From contig NZ_CP016808.1 of the NCBI RefSeq assembly GCF_002741035.1, forward strand, positions 3,290,001 to 3,354,000: DNA of 64,000 nucleotides, in the 5' to 3' direction. The stretch is from Paenibacillus sp. BIHB 4019. Its GTDB lineage: Bacteria; Bacillota; Bacilli; Paenibacillales; Paenibacillaceae. Each line of letters starts with the position of its first letter. Position 1 is the stretch's first letter. Positions 60,410 to 64,000 of this stretch are shown here, in pieces. A program made the position numbers and the translations under genes. Under the pieces are notes generated by a model. It was not told the origin of the DNA. It did no database searches and saw only the letters and a list, made by a program, of their open reading frames with translations.

Positions 60410-61054
60410 ATGGCAAACACGCATACTTATTCCAGACGCGAGGAAATAGCCAATGCCATCACACATGGCATTGGAGCTGCTCTTAGCGTTGCTGCACTCG
60501 TTATTTTAATCGTATTTGCAGCGGAGAAGGGGACAGCTTCTCATGTAGTCAGCTTTACGATTTATGGAACAGCGATGCTGCTGCTTTATGCCGCATCGAC
60601 CTTGGTGCACAGCTTTCCAGAGGGCAAGGCGAAGCGGGTTTTTGAATCGTTGGACCATTCCTTTATTTATGTATTTATTGCCGGGACGTATACGCCCATT
60701 TTGCTGCATATTGTCCAAGGGACGCTAGGATGGGTACTATTTGGCATCGTGTGGGGCTTCGCCCTTGTTGGTGTCGTCTTTAAAGCTTTTTTCGCCTCAA
60801 AGTTTTTATTTACCTCGACGATTGTGTATTTGGCCATGGGCTGGCTGATCGTTTTCGCTTGGAAGCCGCTTACGAGCCATTTGGCGCCTGGCGGCCTGCA
60901 ACTGCTCATTACAGGCGGGCTGCTCTACACGGTGGGAACCGTATTTTATATGTGGCGGGCGTTTCCTTATCATCATGCGGTATGGCATATGTTCGTGCTT
61001 GGCGGGTCTGTGCTGCATTTCTTCGCCATTTTGCTTTATATGCTGCCGTCCTAA
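60410..61054 (+). CDS. Haemolysin III family membrane protein (PAQR)
   Basis: A 214-residue seven-helix protein. Family motifs: EEIANAITHGIG near residue 10, LVHSFPEG and LDHSFIYVFIAGTYTP in the middle, and the C-terminal HHAVWHMFVLGGSVLHF with metal-ligand His residues. Known bacterial members (TrhA/YqfA) influence membrane energetics rather than lyse cells. Preceded by GGAGG. Confidence 0.94.
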   Translation: MANTHTYSRREEIANAITHGIGAALSVAALVILIVFAAEKGTASHVVSFTIYGTAMLLLYAASTLVHSFPEGKAKRVFESLDHSFIYVFIAGTYTPILLHIVQGTLGWVLFGIVWGFALVGVVFKAFFASKFLFTSTIVYLAMGWLIVFAWKPLTSHLAPGGLQLLITGGLLYTVGTVFYMWRAFPYHHAVWHMFVLGGSVLHFFAILLYMLPS

Positions 61055-61060
61055 ACGTTC

Positions 61061-61116
61061 AAAGAAGCTTGGCAATAGACGGATGCGTTTGCATCTGCCT
61101 GCTGCCAAGCTTCTTT
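61061..61116. terminator. Bidirectional terminator
   Basis: A 14-bp stem (AAAGAAGCTTGGCA with TGCCAAGCTTCTTT) between the convergent haemolysin III and lipase genes. Confidence 0.8.
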
Positions 61117-61125
61117 GTGTTTATT

Positions 61126-61941
61126 CTACTGCGTAAGCAGCGGGCACCAGCCAGGCGGCTCGGAACAGATGGCCAGTGCAAAAATAGGTTCCTCTACATA
61201 CAGATCGTTAAAATAGCTCGGAAGCACATGATTGGCGGCAACCGAGCCTAGCCTGAACGAGCGCTTGACCTCGCCCTTTACATGCAAGTAATAATACGTT
61301 TTCTTCGTTTGCGGCGATTGATACACAAGGGTTGGGAGATGGGGAACGATATCGTATTCGTTTTGAAAACGCCAATGCGTGCCGACAAGATTGTTATAAT
61401 TGCGCACAAATTTAGGATCGCCGACCCGCGGTGCCCCAAACGTATAAACGATCGGCGATTTTATTTCAGTATTCGCGGCTATATCGGCAGCTGCAAGCGT
61501 AGCCAAAGCGCCGCCTAAACTATGCCCCGTTATAAACAGGGGCTTATCAGCGGGCAGCTGCTCGATAAGCGCCAATATCTGATCGCGCGCAGACATATAA
61601 ATATCGGTGAAGCCTTTATGCGTATACCCGCTATTTTTCACTGGACGATAGGGCGTTTGCTGGGCGATAAAATCCGATACCCAATCGACGGCGGAGCCTG
61701 AGCCGCGGAATGCGAGCACGGAGGACTGCTCCGACATCAGCAGGAAGCCGAACGCTTCCTCCGTCTGGTCGTAGGCCCGGGCATTGAACGTCCCGACCAG
61801 CGTATAATTGCGCGGCACGAGAAACAGCCCGCTTGGATTCGTAAATTGCAAATATGTTTGACCGCATACCGCAGCCAAAAATAAAGCCGTCCGAGTGTCT
61901 AGCTGCTGTGACTCCCGGTTGTTTTTTTTCAAAGTTGCCAT
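61126..61941 (-). CDS. Class 3 lipase family protein
   Basis: A 271-residue alpha/beta hydrolase of the fungal-lipase (class 3) type. Nucleophile elbow TGHSLGGALATLAA (about 138-151), a catalytic-type Asp in NEYDIVPHLP (about 193-202) and a His near the C-terminus (ANHVLPSYF). FRGSGS forms the oxyanion region. No signal peptide, so probably cytoplasmic. GGAGG lies seven bases before the ATG. Confidence 0.9.
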   Translation of the reverse strand: MATLKKNNRESQQLDTRTALFLAAVCGQTYLQFTNPSGLFLVPRNYTLVGTFNARAYDQTEEAFGFLLMSEQSSVLAFRGSGSAVDWVSDFIAQQTPYRPVKNSGYTHKGFTDIYMSARDQILALIEQLPADKPLFITGHSLGGALATLAAADIAANTEIKSPIVYTFGAPRVGDPKFVRNYNNLVGTHWRFQNEYDIVPHLPTLVYQSPQTKKTYYYLHVKGEVKRSFRLGSVAANHVLPSYFNDLYVEEPIFALAICSEPPGWCPLLTQ

Positions 61942-62159
61942 TGCCCGACCTCCGCTCCATATTGCGCCTCAGCACAAGAAGTTTCTGCCTAAATGCCGCC
62001 TGCAAGTGGGCAGCTGATGTTGTAGCATATGAAAGGCTGGGCGACTCCGCAACCGCTTGGTCCAGGCTCTGGCAAATAAATTTGGCAAAGTAACAATGGA
62101 CGTAGGCGAGCTTGCGCCGTTATAATAACAGGAAAAAGTTTTACGAGGGGAGCTTGCAC

Positions 62160-63140
62160 ATGACTTTGCAGATTGGTGTTATCGGTACAGGTTGGTTTGG
62201 AAAGATGCACGCTGAAAAACTGGCGCGTATGGAAGGGGTCAACGTAGCAGCATTAGTGGCTACAAGCAAGCAGAAGGCAGACGATGCGGCTAAGCCGTTT
62301 ACAGATGCACGCGGTTATGAAAACGTTTCCGACATGCTCGATGACCGGAAGCTGGATGCCGTCTATATTTGTGTTCCGCCGTTTGCTCATGGCGAGATTG
62401 AAAACGAACTGGTAAAGCGCGAAATTCCGTTTCTTGTCGAAAAACCGCTTGGTGTGGATATCGAGACTCCGGCAGCTATCGGACAAGCTGTTCAGGCTAG
62501 CGGCCTGATTACATCAGTCGGCTATCATTTCCGCTATATGGATGGCACGGATAAAGCGAAAGAGCTGCTGGCGGACAGGCTGGCTGCTATGGCGATTGGA
62601 AACTGGATGGGCGGTATGCCAGGTGTCGGCTGGTGGAGAAAGATGGAAGGCTCTGGCGGGCAGTTTGTCGAGCAGACGACGCACATTGTCGATTTGCTGC
62701 GTTATTTGCTCGGGGATGTGACGGAGGTTTATGCCGCATATGGCGACCGGATTATGGCAGGCAAGGAAGAAGGCGTTGAGGTTCCCGATATTGGAACGGC
62801 CACCTTCAAGCTGGCAAGCGGCGCAGTAGCTTCCATCAGCAATACCTGTGCCCTTAGCGCTGGGGATCGTGCCGGTCTGCACATTTATACGGATAAAGGG
62901 GTATTGGAGCTAGGGCATCATGGTCTCATTGACATCGAAGCCAGCCGCAAAACGGAGTACGTTAACAAGCGCGATCCTTATCAGCTTGAAAATGAAGCTT
63001 TTCTGCACGCCGTTCTTACCGGCGACACTTCGCTCATTCGTTCGACCTATGCGGATGCGTTGCGGACGCAGGAAATTACAGTTGCGGCTAACCAATCGGC
63101 GAAATCGGGCCTTCCGGTTCGTTTGCCCTCGTATTTATAA
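62160..63140 (+). CDS. Gfo/Idh/MocA-family NAD(P)-dependent oxidoreductase
   Basis: A 326-residue dehydrogenase with Rossmann motif GTGWFG (9-14), EKP (94-96) and the catalytic-type segment GGQFVEQTTHIVDLLRYLLG in the C-terminal domain. It probably oxidises a sugar or inositol derivative; the substrate is unknown. It is not closely similar to the one at 14607. GAGGGGAG precedes the ATG. Confidence 0.93.
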   Translation: MTLQIGVIGTGWFGKMHAEKLARMEGVNVAALVATSKQKADDAAKPFTDARGYENVSDMLDDRKLDAVYICVPPFAHGEIENELVKREIPFLVEKPLGVDIETPAAIGQAVQASGLITSVGYHFRYMDGTDKAKELLADRLAAMAIGNWMGGMPGVGWWRKMEGSGGQFVEQTTHIVDLLRYLLGDVTEVYAAYGDRIMAGKEEGVEVPDIGTATFKLASGAVASISNTCALSAGDRAGLHIYTDKGVLELGHHGLIDIEASRKTEYVNKRDPYQLENEAFLHAVLTGDTSLIRSTYADALRTQEITVAANQSAKSGLPVRLPSYL

Positions 63141-63184
63141 ACCGCTTAGCTGAAGGATTGAAGTTATGCTCTAAAATATAATAA

Positions 63185-63228
63185 AAGCCCCTCCATATTC
63201 GCTGAAATAGCGAGCAATGGAGGGGCTT
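63185..63228. terminator. Bidirectional terminator
   Basis: AAGCCCCTCCAT pairs with ATGGAGGGGCTT; an inner TTCGCTG/TAGCGAG stem is also present. Between the convergent oxidoreductase and corA genes. Confidence 0.85.
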
Positions 63229-63251
63229 GTTTCATAATAAATCATGTTCAG

Positions 63252-64000
63252 CTACAGTCGGCGTGATCGAGTCAATGGCTTCGCAGCTGACGGAGCCTGC
63301 TCCTGCGAGGCCGTCTCGGCAGACGACGGGCGCTCCGAAGAAAGGCGCCGACCGCTGTCTTCAGCCGCAAGCGTTTCCTTATACTTCTTTCGGCTGTGGC
63401 GGTCAGAACGAGTGGCAGCCAGCTTGCCAGAGCTGCCGCGGCCAATCAGCATATCGCCTGTCCAGCCTTTCTTCCACAGCCAGACGTAAATGAGTACGGT
63501 AATGCCGATGATGAAGGCGCAAAGAATCGTAAAGCCCCACCACGTTTTGTCCCAAGGCAGCGGCTGCAAATTCACACCCCAAAGGGCGGAAATGACCGTT
63601 GCTGGAGTGAAAATGACGGTGAAAATCGTCAGCGTCTTCATAATATCATTGCCACGGAAGTTGGAGATCGCATCGTCCATTGAAATGAGCGTATCAATCT
63701 CCAGCGAATAATGCTTGAGCAGCGTATCAATTCGCTCCAGCTTGTGAGTAATGCGCTTGTAGGCTTCGCTTTCCATAATTCCGTCGAGAAAAGCTTCCTT
63801 CACCGAGCCGTGAAGCTCGCGAACAGGCGTAAAGAGATGGCTCCAATGCAGCAAATCATACCGTCTTTCAATAATGACGTCCATCAGGCCGGTACGATTG
63901 GCGCTGCGCATATTATTTTCAAGATCGCCAAGCCGGTTCTCAAAGCCGTCCAGCCCTTCGTGGAAGGGGCCTAATATAACGCCGAGCATAACCAGCAAGG
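63252..64000 (-). CDS. corA: CorA-family divalent metal transporter, 3' part
   Basis: The C-terminal 249 or so residues of a CorA protein; the 5' end lies beyond the window. Long helical stalk (about 1-120 here), then TM1 ending in the pore motif, here GVN (WGVNLQ) in place of the usual GMN, and TM2 (WGFTILCAFIIGITVLIYVWLW). A long basic, Ser-rich cytoplasmic tail of about 65 residues follows, unusual for CorA, which normally ends just after TM2. Substrate Mg or another divalent metal. Confidence 0.88.
   Translation of the reverse strand, partial: LLVMLGVILGPFHEGLDGFENRLGDLENNMRSANRTGLMDVIIERRYDLLHWSHLFTPVRELHGSVKEAFLDGIMESEAYKRITHKLERIDTLLKHYSLEIDTLISMDDAISNFRGNDIMKTLTIFTVIFTPATVISALWGVNLQPLPWDKTWWGFTILCAFIIGITVLIYVWLWKKGWTGDMLIGRGSSGKLAATRSDRHSRKKYKETLAAEDSGRRLSSERPSSAETASQEQAPSAAKPLTRSRRL

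Overview
The window looks like chromosomal DNA of a Paenibacillus-like member of the Bacillota. The signs are strong Shine-Dalgarno sequences, TTG/GTG starts, an S-layer (SLH) anchored NEAT protein, small proteins resembling YqkE, YtxH and YtxG, a SigB stress module and a moderate GC content. This assignment rests on gene content only.

Layout. (1) 1-1948: the 3' part of a 23S rRNA gene followed directly by seven tRNAs (Glu, Val, Asp, Thr, Leu, Gly, Pro), with no 5S gene in between. (2) 2132-14436: a haem-iron locus. A leftward operon encodes a binding lipoprotein, a permease and an ABC ATPase fused in frame to an IsdG-type haem monooxygenase. A rightward series encodes a membrane-anchored NEAT protein, two small secreted NEAT proteins, a 1224-residue NEAT/SLH surface protein and an IsdE-IsdF-ATPase transporter. 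Fur boxes lie between the two arms. (3) 14607-30983: metabolic and housekeeping genes: two-domain oxidoreductase, M29 aminopeptidase, glutamate dehydrogenase, small conserved proteins, TIM-barrel isomerase, a binding-protein/chemoreceptor pair, YkuK-like protein, ROK kinase, serine hydrolases, an AAA ATPase and a LacI regulator. (4) 31272-38445: a carbohydrate ABC importer (binding protein plus two permeases, no ATPase) with a cre site, then Crp/Fnr and AraC regulators and an arabinose/fucose-isomerase-like enzyme. (5) 38652-47226: a general stress module matching the Bacillus cereus RsbY/RsbK/RsbM architecture: response-regulator phosphatase, RsbV, two RsbW-like kinases, SigB, hybrid histidine kinase and CheR-type methyltransferase, with candidate SigB promoters. 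(6) 47381-50632: a 7TM histidine kinase, a short precursor peptide with an NHLP-type leader and a C-terminal Trp, and an isoprenyl-synthase-like enzyme. (7) 50817-64000: a VOC protein, a PAS-GGDEF-EAL protein, a Fur-boxed efeO-efeB-efeU iron importer, a LapA-like protein, an RNA methyltransferase, lipases, haemolysin III, a second Gfo/Idh oxidoreductase and the 3' part of a CorA gene.

How the parts work together. The haem locus can be read as a relay: the SLH-anchored and secreted NEAT proteins capture haem, the membrane-anchored NEAT protein passes it on, IsdE-type lipoproteins and ABC transporters import it, and the monooxygenase domain opens the ring. EfeUOB is a second Fur-controlled iron route. 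The stress module passes signals from RsbK (tuned by RsbM) to RsbY, RsbV, RsbW and SigB.

The most unusual points are the peptide/prenyl-synthase locus at 49350-50632, which resembles ComX/ComQ in logic but has an NHLP leader; the ATPase-IsdG fusion with its own internal ribosome binding site; two genes (5706 and 43580) whose only sensible start is ATT; an EF-hand-like loop inside a small NEAT protein; and a three-copy intergenic repeat.
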